Below, one piece after another: positions 8,269-17,052 of a stretch of 64,000 nt of DNA (the first letter of the stretch is position 1; each line of letters starts with the position of its first letter). Where the stretch lies: contig NZ_UYZZ01000009.1 in the NCBI RefSeq assembly GCF_900626095.1, forward strand, positions 82,103 to 146,102, in the 5' to 3' direction. Source of the DNA: Clostridium rectalis. GTDB taxonomy: Bacteria; Bacillota; Clostridia; Clostridiales; Clostridiaceae. The notes beneath the pieces are model-generated. The model was not told the origin of the DNA, made no database searches, and was given only the letters and a program-made list of their open reading frames with translations. The position numbers and the translations under genes are program-made.

Positions 8269-8997
8269 TTATCTTCCAAATAACCTTCCCAAAAATGATT
8301 TTTTCTTTTTTGCTTCCAATTCTTCTTGTTGCTTTTTTCTTTCCTGTAAATTATGTTTTAACATATCAATCATTTCTATATCTCTTGAAGTAGCTTGTCT
8401 CTCTTTATCATCTACATAAGATTTGAATTCTGAAATAGATTGGTCTAACTTTTCAGATATTATCTCATCTACTGTCAATGCTATAGTTTCATTAAGTTTA
8501 TCGTTCATTTCTTGCTTAATTACAATTCCTTTATTTTGTTTTTCATCAATTTTACTTAATAACTCATTTGAAAAACAATTTAATTTCCTATCTATTTCTA
8601 CTGATAAAGCTGAGATTATAGTCTGAATGGCTAATGGATTACTAGAATCTACTACACTTTGTTCTATTTCATTTATATCAAAACCTTTTGAACTACAATA
8701 ATCTGACACTTGTTTCAAAGTTAATCCATCCTCTTTAGTTAATTTTTTTATAAATTTTAATTTTTCTATGTCTATTTTTCTATATCGTTTATTTTCTACA
8801 TCTAATAAATCTTTAAACACTCTAGTCCAATATGTTATTGTTGATTTTGGTAAGCCTACCTTTTGTGCAACCTGAGAAGTTGTGTAAAAAAAAGGTTCCC
8901 CTCTAATAACTTTTGTTTTTGAATCTTTATTTTCTATTTCATCATCTACATCAAAAAATTCAGCATCAACTACTTTATCTTCACTAAAATTTTTCAT
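8269..8997 (-). CDS. tubY: TubY-like MerR-type regulator of TubRZ partition
   Basis: A MerR-type helix-turn-helix occupies about residues 38-90 (TSQVAQKVGLPKSTITYW, then the wing and KQVSDYCSSKGF). A long coiled-coil region and a basic, amphipathic end (KKKSFLGRLFGR) follow. This is the layout described for TubY of phage c-st, which modulates TubZ filament dynamics. It is divergent from tubRZ with the likely centromere between them. The assignment rests on architecture and position. Confidence 0.6.
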   Translation of the reverse strand: MKNFSEDKVVDAEFFDVDDEIENKDSKTKVIRGEPFFYTTSQVAQKVGLPKSTITYWTRVFKDLLDVENKRYRKIDIEKLKFIKKLTKEDGLTLKQVSDYCSSKGFDINEIEQSVVDSSNPLAIQTIISALSVEIDRKLNCFSNELLSKIDEKQNKGIVIKQEMNDKLNETIALTVDEIISEKLDQSISEFKSYVDDKERQATSRDIEMIDMLKHNLQERKKQQEELEAKKKKSFLGRLFGR

Positions 8998-9100
8998 GGA
9001 AAATCACTCCTTAAAGAAAAGTATAGTTAAAGTATACCATATATAAATAAAAAGATATAGGTTTGTTTTAATCCAATTAAACAGAACTTTAACTTTACTT

Positions 9101-9151
9101 CACTTATTATTTTAATAGCTTTTACTTAACTTTACTTTAAAATAATAAGTG
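9101..9151. repeat. Perfect 15-base inverted repeat upstream of tubY
   Basis: CACTTATTATTTTAA at 9101-9115 is exactly complementary to 9137-9151, with 21 bases between. It also sits among TTAACTTTACTT repeats. Its position in the tubY promoter region suggests an operator, perhaps for TubY itself. Confidence 0.55.
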
Positions 9152-9250
9152 TATTACATTTATTATTTTTAAATAAAAGATAAATGGTAAAAATATTTTA
9201 ATTCAAAATATAAATCTTAATAACTATTGTTTTAATTATATTTTAATACC

Positions 9251-9509
9251 ATATAAGTTCTATTTAAATACTATTATTGTTCTATTTTAAGTATAATAAA
9301 TATTAGTTATTCTTACATTTCAATTCAATTTAAAGTATTTTATAATTCTATTTATATTCTATATAAGTTCTAAATTATTACCATTTTCATACTAAATAAA
9401 TAATAAATAAATACTATTTTATAACACTATTGCATATACCACTATAATATAGTATTATATTGGTAAGGTTAAATAAGTTCTAAGTTATTTCCAAATAAGT
9501 TACAATTTA
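9251..9509. repeat. Putative tubC centromere iterons
   Basis: Four related direct repeats occur at 9251, 9361, 9471 and 9493, consensus AWATAAGTTCTAARTTA, immediately upstream of tubR. Type III partition systems have TubR-binding iterons in exactly this place. A TATAAT-rich tubRZ promoter is interspersed at about 9440-9465. The 9160-9590 stretch has no gene. Confidence 0.6.
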
Positions 9510-9594
9510 AGCATAAAAGCTTTCTACATTAATCAGCTTTAGTTAAAACTTTATTTTATTTTATTACTTAATTGATTAGAGGTGAGTTATAAAT

Positions 9595-9882
9595 ATGGAC
9601 TCTGTCATATTTACAGAAAACGATTATAGGATATTAAAAGCTATAATTGATAGAAATGACAATAAAAAAGGTTTGTGTAAAGGCAATGGGACTACGATTA
9701 AAGAAATTATAGAAAAAACTTGTTTGTCAGATAAAAAAGTTAGACAAACATTAAAAAGATTTGAAACATTAGAATTTGTAAGTAAAGGATTAAAAATTGT
9801 AAAAGCAGATACTTTTTTACTTACAGAAAAAGGTTTTGAAGAATTAAATAGTTTAAGAGAAAATATTTTTGGGGAGGTATAA
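9595..9882 (+). CDS. tubR: TubR centromere-binding protein
   Basis: A 95-residue winged-helix protein. TTIKEIIEKTCLSDKKVRQTLKRFE forms the helix-turn-helix, and FVSKGLKIVKADTFLLTEKGFEEL forms the wing and last helix. TubR dimers bind tubC iterons and link plasmid DNA to TubZ filaments, and usually repress their own operon. It is three bases upstream of tubZ and follows iteron repeats. Sequence conservation in the family is low, so the call leans on size, fold and synteny. Confidence 0.8.
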   Translation: MDSVIFTENDYRILKAIIDRNDNKKGLCKGNGTTIKEIIEKTCLSDKKVRQTLKRFETLEFVSKGLKIVKADTFLLTEKGFEELNSLRENIFGEV

Positions 9883-9885
9883 TAT

Positions 9886-10953
9886 ATGGAAAAAGAGAAA
9901 AATCTAATTATAGGTTGTGGAGGAGCAGGCAATAGACTGGCAAATACTTTAATGAACTTAGATAGGCGTTATACCACTATATTTTTAAATTCTAATATGA
10001 GTGAAATGGAAAATTTAAAACACTTTGATAGCGAAAGACGTTGTTTTTATATTCCTAACGCTGATGGTTGTGGCAAAGACATGGATAAAATGGAAATGTT
10101 TTGTAAAGAAGAAGCTCCAAAATTTATGGTTATGATAAAAAAATTCACAACTCATAAGTATGTTACATTCTTAACTAGTGCAAATGGTGGAACAGGTGCT
10201 GAGGCAACTATTATGTATTCAGAGTTAATAAAAAAAGCTTGTCCAGAAAAATCTATAAATGTAATAGCAACTTATCCTTCTTTAACAGAAACAAGTATTG
10301 ATTTTGATAATGCTACAAGATTTTGGAATGAAATGATAAATCTTAAAAAGAAAGGCTATATTGATTCTATAAGATATATAGATAACAATAAAGGTGATGA
10401 GGAAGAAATAAACATAAGAGCCATGAAGGAATTAAATGAAAGTTATGACATGGCAAATGGTAAACTAGACACTACTGATTCAGCAAAAGTACATTGTACA
10501 AACGGATATAAAGTATATTTAAAATTAGATAAAAATTGTTCTGATTTGGAAGAAGCCATAGATAAAGCTATAAAAGAAAGTGTTTTCTATATGCCTGATA
10601 TCTTTGAATGTGATAAAATGATTGCAGACATCAACACACAAGATTTTGATTCACAATTAATTGAAGAAGAATTTGAATATTATGATTTTGGTAAATTTAA
10701 CGAAAATACAAATGGAGAAACCAAAATACTTTTAGGCGGTTGCGAAATGCCAAGAGAAACTATTGAATTAGTACGTGAAGCATTAAAAGAAACTAAAAAA
10801 AGAAAAAGAAGAAGAAATATCCAAGAGGATTTAATTATAAGAACAGAAAATAACGAAGATAAGAAAGAAAATATAAAAACAAAGACAAAAACTAGATTGT
10901 CAGCAGATGATTTAAATAATATGTTTGCGGATGACAGTTTTTGGGATGATTAA
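9886..10953 (+). CDS. tubZ: TubZ tubulin/FtsZ-like partition GTPase
   Basis: The N-terminus has the nucleotide-binding IGCGGAGNRL. The tubulin signature G-box is NGGTGAEA (Gly101-Gly104), a variant of GGGTGTG. A YIPNADGCGKDM segment resembles c-st TubZ, and TEDID-like residues (TETSIDFDNATRFW) sit where the T7 region would be. The charged tail (KKRKRRR, then acidic) is typical for TubR-complex binding. TubZ polymerises with GTP and treadmills to segregate the plasmid. Its start follows GGGGAGG and is coupled to tubR. Confidence 0.93.
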   Translation: MEKEKNLIIGCGGAGNRLANTLMNLDRRYTTIFLNSNMSEMENLKHFDSERRCFYIPNADGCGKDMDKMEMFCKEEAPKFMVMIKKFTTHKYVTFLTSANGGTGAEATIMYSELIKKACPEKSINVIATYPSLTETSIDFDNATRFWNEMINLKKKGYIDSIRYIDNNKGDEEEINIRAMKELNESYDMANGKLDTTDSAKVHCTNGYKVYLKLDKNCSDLEEAIDKAIKESVFYMPDIFECDKMIADINTQDFDSQLIEEEFEYYDFGKFNENTNGETKILLGGCEMPRETIELVREALKETKKRKRRRNIQEDLIIRTENNEDKKENIKTKTKTRLSADDLNNMFADDSFWDD

Positions 10954-11010
10954 TAATACAATTAAATTAATATTTATACATTAAATAGGTTTTTAGTTAG
11001 CTTTAAAGGC

Positions 11011-11039
11011 AAGTAGGTGTTTAATTTCAGCACCTACTT
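11011..11039. terminator. Hairpin between convergent tubZ and Mrr-like genes
   Basis: AAGTAGGTG at 11011-11019 pairs with CACCTACTT at 11031-11039. There is no strong T-run on either side, so it may act for both strands inefficiently. Confidence 0.5.
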
Positions 11040-11067
11040 AACCCTACCTGAAAAAATACCTAGTGAA

Positions 11068-11706
11068 TTATGATACATTATTTACTTTAAACATTACTCT
11101 CTGAATTTCATTACTTTTTAATTTGAAAAGTAAAAACTTAATGTCATTTTCGTTCATCAACTCTAAATTTTTAACACTTCTTGCAACTTCAATACTGTTT
11201 TTATTAAACTTGCCTGTAGAACATATAATACCTTTATCAGCATTAAACATTTGCATTGAACCTAATAATTTAAAACAAATATCTCTACCAATACAACTGT
11301 TTTTATCATAATATTTACATTCTACATAAGTAGTTTCAATTACTCCATTCACTTTTCTTTTTAAAATAATATCTCTGCCATAATCGTGAGTAAATTTAGT
11401 TAGTTTAACATCATAATAACCTTGATATTTAAATACTTCTGCCATCATTACTTCAAACTGTCTAGGTGTTAAATAGTTTAATTTACTTATTAACTCATTT
11501 AAATTATATCCGTTATTATAGCTTATATTGAAGTTTCTAATTAATATGGGTAAATATTTAATTCCTTTATACATTTCCATACAAATATAACGAATCATTT
11601 CAAAAAATCTTATTGTAAATTTAAAAAAGTTTTTTTCAAATTTGCTTAATTTTATAATATTTAATAAATTATAATTGCTTTTATAGAATTTTGTTCTTTT
11701 TTTCAT
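11068..11706 (-). CDS. Mrr-like restriction endonuclease domain protein
   Basis: After an N-terminal hydrophobic and basic stretch, the C-terminal half is a PD-(D/E)XK Mrr catalytic domain. It shows LTPRQFEVMMAEVFKYQGYYDV, then HDYGRDIIL with the first Asp, then TTYVECKYYD with the E-x-K pair, and IGRDICFKLLGSMQ plus KGIICSTGKF. Mrr-type enzymes cut modified or foreign DNA. The start at 11706 follows GAGGTGG. It faces away from the FtsK-like operon and could be a defence gene of the element. Confidence 0.8.
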   Translation of the reverse strand: MKKRTKFYKSNYNLLNIIKLSKFEKNFFKFTIRFFEMIRYICMEMYKGIKYLPILIRNFNISYNNGYNLNELISKLNYLTPRQFEVMMAEVFKYQGYYDVKLTKFTHDYGRDIILKRKVNGVIETTYVECKYYDKNSCIGRDICFKLLGSMQMFNADKGIICSTGKFNKNSIEVARSVKNLELMNENDIKFLLFKLKSNEIQRVMFKVNNVS

Positions 11707-11841
11707 ATATACCACCTCAGTTATATATATCTATATTATAGACAAGAAATAATATTATATTCTATAAATAGTAGTGTCATTTTGGGGTGTTACTGCATAG
11801 TATATATTAATAGATAAATAAAGAAAGGATGAATATATATT

Positions 11842-12018
11842 TTGTATACTGTAGTAATTATAGGAACAGGCTTCATTGTAGGCATAATTAGATGTTATAT
11901 ATATAAGAAAAATAAAAATTCTAATAAGATTCAATATTATAATTATAGTAAGTATGCAGTTAAATATAAAAGATTAAATAATAATATAAACCAACAATCA
12001 AAAAATATATTTTGATTA
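11842..12018 (+). CDS. Small single-pass membrane protein, TTG start
   Basis: A TTG opens a 58-residue frame with one hydrophobic helix (TVVIIGTGFIVGIIRC) followed by a basic, Asn/Tyr-rich tail. AAAGGA lies upstream at a rather long spacing. It ends 20 bases before the FtsK-like gene and may be part of the same transfer or maintenance operon. Confidence 0.35.
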
Positions 12019-12037
12019 GATAATGTAGGTGAAATTT

Positions 12038-13555
12038 ATGGATTTTATAAATAAAAATATTAATAAACAAAGTAGTAAAATTAAGCAAGAAAAATCAAAA
12101 GAAGATGAAATAAAAATAAATCAATTAATTTATAATTGGAAAAATACTTTTGGAAATTTAGAAAAATGGAATAAAGAATATAATGGATATACACTTTCTA
12201 ATATTAAAGTAGAAACATATGGTTTTAGCTCTAGAGTATATGCTCCTTGGGGAATGAATCTTTTTGCACTTAGCAATTATACAGATATTATTGAAACAGG
12301 GTGTAAATGCGAATTTTTATATGAAATTCCTCAACATAGACAATTTGCTTTAGCTAAATTCATATATCCTGAACAAATAAAAATTAATAGTTGGGATTTT
12401 ACTCCTGTTAAAGTTAAACCATATGAGTTTTGCCCAGGTTATGATATAACAGGGAAACCAATAGTTTTTAATCTAAATAACTCCCCACATATTTTAGTGG
12501 CTGGACAACAAAGAAGAGGGAAAAATGCTTCTGTAGATAACGCAATAGTTTCATGGATATATTCTTGTACTCATAGAGAAATAATGTTTTACATGTTTCA
12601 ATGTGCTAAAAATGACCTTGTAAAATATAAAGAATGTAGTCAAGTTTATTGCTATGCAAGTACTTTAGGTGAAATTTTAATTGCCCTAAAACATTTAGAA
12701 AAGGAATTATTCAGAAGAACAAAGCTATTTGAATCAATGGTAAAAAAAGCTGATGGTAATGACAATATTTTTCATTATAATAAACTACATCCTTATAATA
12801 AATTACCTTATATTATAGTTATTATAGATGAATTTATAGAACTCATGCCTGATAATTCAACTGATGATAAAGATATAAAAATAATTAAAAATGAAATATT
12901 AAAAAGGCTACAAATGATAGGTCAATGGGGAGGTAGTTTAGGTATTAACTATTGCCCATTACATCAAAAACCTTCTGCTAAACTTATGCCACCTTTTATT
13001 AAAAATCAATCTAGTATTAGAATATGCTTTGGATTTGAAGACTTAGTATGTTGTGCAATTGTTTTAGGGGATGAGTTAGCAAAACATGCTTATAAACTTC
13101 CGCCTAGAAAGGCATATTTCTCAAATAATGAACAAAATGGTTACCTATACACTCCTAATTTAAAAGGTCGCATAAGAATGTTTATAAAAGATTCCATTAA
13201 ACCAAATCATAGAAATTTATTCAGTGATTTAGAAAAATTAAAATCTTCTAATAAGAAATTACAGATAAATAAAACTTCATTAAGTAAAAATATTCAAAAT
13301 AAAGAAGATTACTTACATAAAGATAAGGGAGTAGCACCAATTCCTAAAAATATAAATAAAAACTACACTAAAGAACTTAACTTTGATAAAGTAGACCCTT
13401 TCAAAAGTACATTCGATAATAAAAAATTAATTAATAATATTAAAAATAACATTCCTAATTTTGTTCCATATAATGCCAAAACAAATCCCGAAATAATAAT
13501 AGATAAAACTAAATTTGACCCATCCAAAACTAAAAAACCCATTAAAAATAAATAA
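12038..13555 (+). CDS. FtsK/SpoIIIE-family (TcpA-like) DNA translocase
   Basis: The central ATPase begins at SPHILVAGQQRRGKNAS. Its Walker A is GQQRRGKN (156-163), with Asn where the family has Ser or Thr. Walker B is IIVIIDE (Asp264-Glu265), followed by GSLGINYCPLHQKP and SIRICFGFED, typical of conjugative FtsK-like coupling proteins. It would pump DNA through a membrane pore or to a relaxase. The start at 12038 follows AGGTG. The Lys/Asn-rich tail is unstructured. It pairs with a replication-relaxation-type gene, as in clostridial conjugation modules. Confidence 0.8.
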   Translation: MDFINKNINKQSSKIKQEKSKEDEIKINQLIYNWKNTFGNLEKWNKEYNGYTLSNIKVETYGFSSRVYAPWGMNLFALSNYTDIIETGCKCEFLYEIPQHRQFALAKFIYPEQIKINSWDFTPVKVKPYEFCPGYDITGKPIVFNLNNSPHILVAGQQRRGKNASVDNAIVSWIYSCTHREIMFYMFQCAKNDLVKYKECSQVYCYASTLGEILIALKHLEKELFRRTKLFESMVKKADGNDNIFHYNKLHPYNKLPYIIVIIDEFIELMPDNSTDDKDIKIIKNEILKRLQMIGQWGGSLGINYCPLHQKPSAKLMPPFIKNQSSIRICFGFEDLVCCAIVLGDELAKHAYKLPPRKAYFSNNEQNGYLYTPNLKGRIRMFIKDSIKPNHRNLFSDLEKLKSSNKKLQINKTSLSKNIQNKEDYLHKDKGVAPIPKNINKNYTKELNFDKVDPFKSTFDNKKLINNIKNNIPNFVPYNAKTNPEIIIDKTKFDPSKTKKPIKNK

Positions 13556-13592
13556 AAATTTTATAATATTGTTTATAAAAGGAGTGACTCTT

Positions 13593-14228
13593 ATGCCTTT
13601 GAGAATATATTATACAGATGAAGATCATAAAATACTACAATTTGTTGAAGAATATGGTTCTATAACAATTAAACAATGCCAAAATATGTTCTATAATAGA
13701 CAAGATAAAGGATATGAAATGGCTAGAAGACATTTAGCAAAACTAACTAATTATGGAAAACTTAAAATGGCAGTTAGAGATTTTAATTGTGGAGGTAGAA
13801 ATGTTTATTATATAAACAAAAAACTTAATTTTCATAATTTATTAACCTTAGATTATTATTCAAATTTAATAAAACATGGGGCTAAAATTGTATACTTTAA
13901 GCAGGAGCAACCTTGGTTAAATAATAAGTATTTCAGCGATGCTTATTGTTGTTATATTATTGGTAATAAAGTTATATTTGATATTATAGAAGTCGTAAGA
14001 ACTAAAAATATTGAAGTAGATAAATATATACAAATCTTCAATTCAAACGAAGCTCATGATTTAAGTAAATATATATATAATCAGCTTGGAGGAGAAAATT
14101 TAGAATTATTTCCCCATTTAATTGTTATAGACGATGTTAAACATAAAAAAAAATTATACATTAACGATGATATCAAAGTCATACAATTGAATTTTAACTT
14201 AGATAACTTTACAAATATCTTTATATAA
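13593..14228 (+). CDS. Replication-relaxation (Replic_Relax) family protein
   Basis: The start at 13593 follows AAAGGAG with an eight-base spacer. The N-terminal 60 residues form a winged helix: DEDHKILQFVEEYGSITIKQCQNMF, then ARRHLAKLTNYGKLKM. A nuclease-like alpha/beta domain follows (KVIFDIIEVVRT). Proteins of this family sit beside FtsK/TcpA-type genes in Gram-positive mobile elements and are thought to help relaxase loading or replication. Confidence 0.65.
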   Translation: MPLRIYYTDEDHKILQFVEEYGSITIKQCQNMFYNRQDKGYEMARRHLAKLTNYGKLKMAVRDFNCGGRNVYYINKKLNFHNLLTLDYYSNLIKHGAKIVYFKQEQPWLNNKYFSDAYCCYIIGNKVIFDIIEVVRTKNIEVDKYIQIFNSNEAHDLSKYIYNQLGGENLELFPHLIVIDDVKHKKKLYINDDIKVIQLNFNLDNFTNIFI

Positions 14229-14798
14229 TTTGTAATCCATACCACAATGTATTACCCCAACATGTCATTATACAACCTCAAGACCACACTTACCTCATAA
14301 AATAACATTGATATATAATGGTTTTAAATTTCTAAATAGAGGGTTATAAGCGATAGTAAAATAACCCTCTGATAAAATGTAATACAATACATATCACAAA
14401 AGATAGATACATTCTCAAAAGTTTAAACTTTCATAATATTATTAAATACTAATAAAAACTAAAGATATATTTAGTAACTAAAATTATAATAATATATATT
14501 TATTATTGAGTATTTTATCCAATTTATTATAGTAACAAATACTTAAATAGGTAAAGGGCTGGATGCTATCTTCCTGTAAAAGTAAGTTTTATTATAATAA
14601 ATTAATAAAATTTTTAATAATAAATTCTATATTGTTATTTATTTAAAGTTATATATAAATATATTATATAAGTTTTTTTAATTATAATATTTGATATTTA
14701 TTAAGAAAGTTAAAAACAAATGTTAGATACATAAACAAAATTTAAATTGATTAACGAAAGAGTAAAAATTAAAAAATAAACCGATGGAGGAGTTTTTG
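14229..14798. other. Intergenic region with one strong hairpin
   Basis: No gene is seen. AGAGGGTTAT at 14338-14347 pairs perfectly with ATAACCCTCT at 14361-14370, a likely terminator for the FtsK operon. Further on there is only AT-rich DNA and a GC-richer patch near 14552-14580 that I cannot interpret. Confidence 0.5.
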
Positions 14799-15083
14799 AT
14801 GAACTTAATTTATATTTTATTAGGTACTTTATTTATAAAAACATTGCACATTAAAAAAATTAAATTTAAATATTATAAAAGAAGTTTTAGTAAATTGTGT
14901 GACTTTTTATTTGAATTTATTTGCAATATTGTGCAATTAATTAACATGATATTGGCTTTTGTATTCTCAATTATTAAAAAGATTAATAAAAATATCTCTC
15001 AATACAAGAGAGTGAAGTATTCTATTAATAACAATAGTAAAGTAATTAATTTTGAGAAGTATAAGTCAAAAAAAGCAAAATAA
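14799..15083 (+). CDS. Small membrane protein with basic tail
   Basis: The ATG at 14799 follows GGAGG. The 94-residue product has a hydrophobic N-terminus (MNLIYILLGTLFIKTL), a second hydrophobic helix around FICNIVQLINMILAFVFSII, and a very basic cytoplasmic tail. No family is recognised. It heads a run of three small membrane proteins and may belong to an envelope-spanning apparatus. Confidence 0.55.
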   Translation: MNLIYILLGTLFIKTLHIKKIKFKYYKRSFSKLCDFLFEFICNIVQLINMILAFVFSIIKKINKNISQYKRVKYSINNNSKVINFEKYKSKKAK

Positions 15084-15172
15084 TTGTAAAATACATTTTA
15101 TAAAAAGCCATAAGTTAGTAAATTAATTGGATTTATATAATAATTGTTATATTTAATAAAGGAGGTATTTTT

Positions 15173-15364
15173 ATGTCAATGGGGATAATAATTACTATGG
15201 GTTCAATTTCAGTTGGTGGTGTAATAGTACAAAAAATATTATCTCAAATGGGTAAAATTGATGAGGCAAATATGATTGGTATTGTAGTTATTAGTATGTT
15301 AAGCTCCACAGTAATAGGTTGTATTATAAAAGTTTTTGAAGAAGTGGCTACATTAGGTCAATAA
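15173..15364 (+). CDS. Small two-helix membrane protein, SpoIIIAC-like in style
   Basis: 63 residues behind AAAGGAGG. Two hydrophobic helices flank a polar turn, KILSQMGKIDEANMIGIV. The size and the 'helix, K-x-x-G-x-x-x-x-A, helix' pattern recall SpoIIIAC/AD, channel components of sporulation and of some related secretion machines. The next gene repeats the pattern (IIKQGNVDYANLIGLGG), so the two are probably paralogues. The similarity is suggestive only. Confidence 0.5.
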   Translation: MSMGIIITMGSISVGGVIVQKILSQMGKIDEANMIGIVVISMLSSTVIGCIIKVFEEVATLGQ

Positions 15365-15394
15365 ATTTAATAATATATTTAGGGAGGAAAATTT

Positions 15395-15625
15395 ATGGAT
15401 TTAATTCTATATGGAATCTTTTTAGCACATTTGTATTCATATAAAGCCTACTATATAAAAATTTTTATATTTTTCTCTATTACTTTTGTTATTAAGAGAA
15501 TAATAAAACAGGGAAACGTTGATTATGCAAATTTAATTGGATTAGGAGGATATAGTTTAACATTATTAGAGTTCATAAAATTAATTAATGCTATGGCAAA
15601 AGCAGGTTTTAGAATGACCAATTAA
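15395..15625 (+). CDS. Small membrane protein, probable paralogue of the preceding gene
   Basis: 76 residues with AGGGAGG upstream. It has an extra N-terminal hydrophobic segment and then RIIKQGNVDYANLIGLGGYS, alignable with the preceding protein. It is transcribed in the same operon, 30 bases downstream. Confidence 0.55.
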   Translation: MDLILYGIFLAHLYSYKAYYIKIFIFFSITFVIKRIIKQGNVDYANLIGLGGYSLTLLEFIKLINAMAKAGFRMTN

Positions 15626-15741
15626 TTTTAAGTATATTAATTATTTAAGTTTTTATTAGAGATTTATCGGTACAAACTAATGTTCTCAATAAGATTGAGT
15701 TGTTTTAAGTATTTTTTAAGAAAATTTAATTTAAAATATAG

Positions 15742-15862
15742 CAAAATCGAACAAATGTATTAATATTAATGTTTAAACTACTTTTATTGGTAAAAACTAC
15801 TTTATCGATAGAAAGGTTGTAAGTAATATAAACGTTGATATTAAAGGGTTTGTTCGATTTTG
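15742..15862 (+). ncRNA. Long imperfect hairpin with T-rich 3' flank
   Basis: CAAAATCGAACAAA at 15742-15755 is exactly complementary to 15849-15862. Pairing continues inward for roughly 25 more bases with U.G wobbles, and there is a smaller hairpin around an ATCGAT core inside. The 3' arm is followed by GTTTTTTG. G.U-compatible mismatches suggest an RNA rather than a DNA palindrome. It could be a stable small RNA or an unusually long terminator of the membrane-protein operon. Confidence 0.4.
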
Positions 15863-16613
15863 TTTTTTGTATTTTGGGTTACTGTCAAAATGTGTACAAA
15901 CCTTGATATTATAAGGTTTTGTCGAGATTGAAAAATTAACTGTGTGGTGTGAATAGAAGTGTTGCGACAATTAATAATGATTATTGATTAATAATAAATG
16001 TAAATATACCCCCGTATATAGGTTTACATAATAATTCAGCTTAATATACATTAAGCTAAACTTATTATCCATTTTTTACTATTTTATATTTATATTATTA
16101 CTTTTTATATATACATATAAAGCTTATATCATATTTAATAATAGGCTCTCTAAAATACTTCGAGATTGTTCTAGATAAAATGTATGAGTATTTATACCTT
16201 TGAAAAAATAAACGCTTAGAAAGGACGTAGGAAGGTTTTAAGCATATAAAATACTTTGCAAGTCTATTTTTAAAAATTGCATACTTAAAATATAAGAAAG
16301 ATAGTTATTATTAAATACTATTTAATTTTATTTTTATAAATTATTTATATATAGTGTTTATATTATTATAAATGTAAAGTAAACTTTACATCGGATTTTA
16401 TTGCAACAAAGTTCTTTTACACGAACACTTCTTATTATCCAAAAATATATTATACTATTTAAATATCTATACTACTTAATATATGTATCTAATAAATAAT
16501 TACTATTAACTCATTATTGCTATTATTACTTTAAAACAATTTAATTAAATAACATTTAAACGTTTTATAAGTGCAAAAAACTTGGGAATAATTATATAAA
16601 ATGGTAGAAAACC
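15863..16613. other. Noncoding region rich in palindromes, function unknown
   Basis: No gene is seen in about 750 bases. It holds AAACCTT/AAGGTTT near 15900-15920, an imperfect dyad around CCCCCG near 16010, AGCTTAATATACATTAAGCT near 16040, and ATGTAAAG-TAAA-CTTTACAT near 16372-16391. Such a cluster can mark an origin of transfer or a second replication origin, but I see no nic consensus I can name. Confidence 0.35.
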
Positions 16614-16642
16614 TTGACAAATATAAAATAATTTGATATAAT
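16614..16642 (+). promoter_or_regulatory. Consensus promoter with embedded dispersed motif
   Basis: TTGACA at 16614-16619 and TATAAT at 16637-16642 are 17 bases apart. The spacer contains the dispersed motif (16622-16638), so a protein bound there would block RNA polymerase directly. Confidence 0.75.
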
Positions 16643-16669
16643 AAAAGTGTAGTAAAGGAGGTGCAAAAC

Positions 16670-16825
16670 GTGAATTTAGGTACAATAAAAGACCTTTTAG
16701 ACTTCTTATGTGCTTTATTAAATGTATGGATTCTAATTTCGCAGTTAAAAGACATACATAATAAAAAACATAAGAAAAAGTCTAAAAGGTCTAAAAGAAC
16801 TAAAAATCACAGGAAAGGGCGTTAA
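16670..16825 (+). CDS. Small basic membrane-type peptide, possible type I toxin
   Basis: A GTG behind AGGAGG gives 51 residues: one hydrophobic helix (LLDFLCALLNVWILISQL) and a strongly basic tail (KKHKKKSKRSKRTKNH). A consensus promoter lies just upstream and a GC-rich hairpin overlaps the end. This is the usual build of type I toxin peptides of the Fst/TxpA kind. No antisense RNA promoter is obvious, so this remains a suggestion. Confidence 0.55.
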   Translation: MNLGTIKDLLDFLCALLNVWILISQLKDIHNKKHKKKSKRSKRTKNHRKGR

Positions 16826-16834
16826 GCCTTTTCC
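16812..16834 (+). terminator. Terminator hairpin of the small basic peptide gene
   Basis: GGAAAGGGC at 16812-16820 pairs with GCCTTTTCC at 16826-16834, with one wobble. It overlaps the stop codon. Confidence 0.55.
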
Positions 16835-16853
16835 CACCTAAATTCATTATATC

Positions 16854-16997
16854 ATGATGGGAATAAAAAACAACAGGAAAATTTTGCTATCAACTTTAAT
16901 TTTATTTTTAATTTATAGTATTTATAGTAAAAATATATTAATAATAGTCTTAACTATAATAAACTTAATATTATTATTCATTAATAAAAAAAGATAA
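16854..16997 (+). CDS. Possible small hydrophobic protein, 47 residues
   Basis: The frame starts MMGIKNNRKILLSTLILF and has two hydrophobic segments and a basic end (FINKKR). No clear ribosome-binding site precedes it, so it may not be translated. Confidence 0.25.
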   Translation: MMGIKNNRKILLSTLILFLIYSIYSKNILIIVLTIINLILLFINKKR

Positions 16998-17052
16998 CTT
17001 AATATATATTTTTATAGTAGTTTTTAAGCTACTATATTTTTTTATTTAAATA

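Noticed and set aside
9251..9509. CRISPR array
   Set aside because: The repeats are few, short and unevenly spaced, there are no cas genes, and the position before tubR fits centromere iterons. No CRISPR array was seen anywhere in the window.
15742..15862. TCGAACAAA/TTTGTTCGA arms as LexA half sites
   Set aside because: The two halves are about 93 bases apart and form an RNA-like stem. Only 45170-45183 has the proper CGAACNNNNGTTCG spacing.
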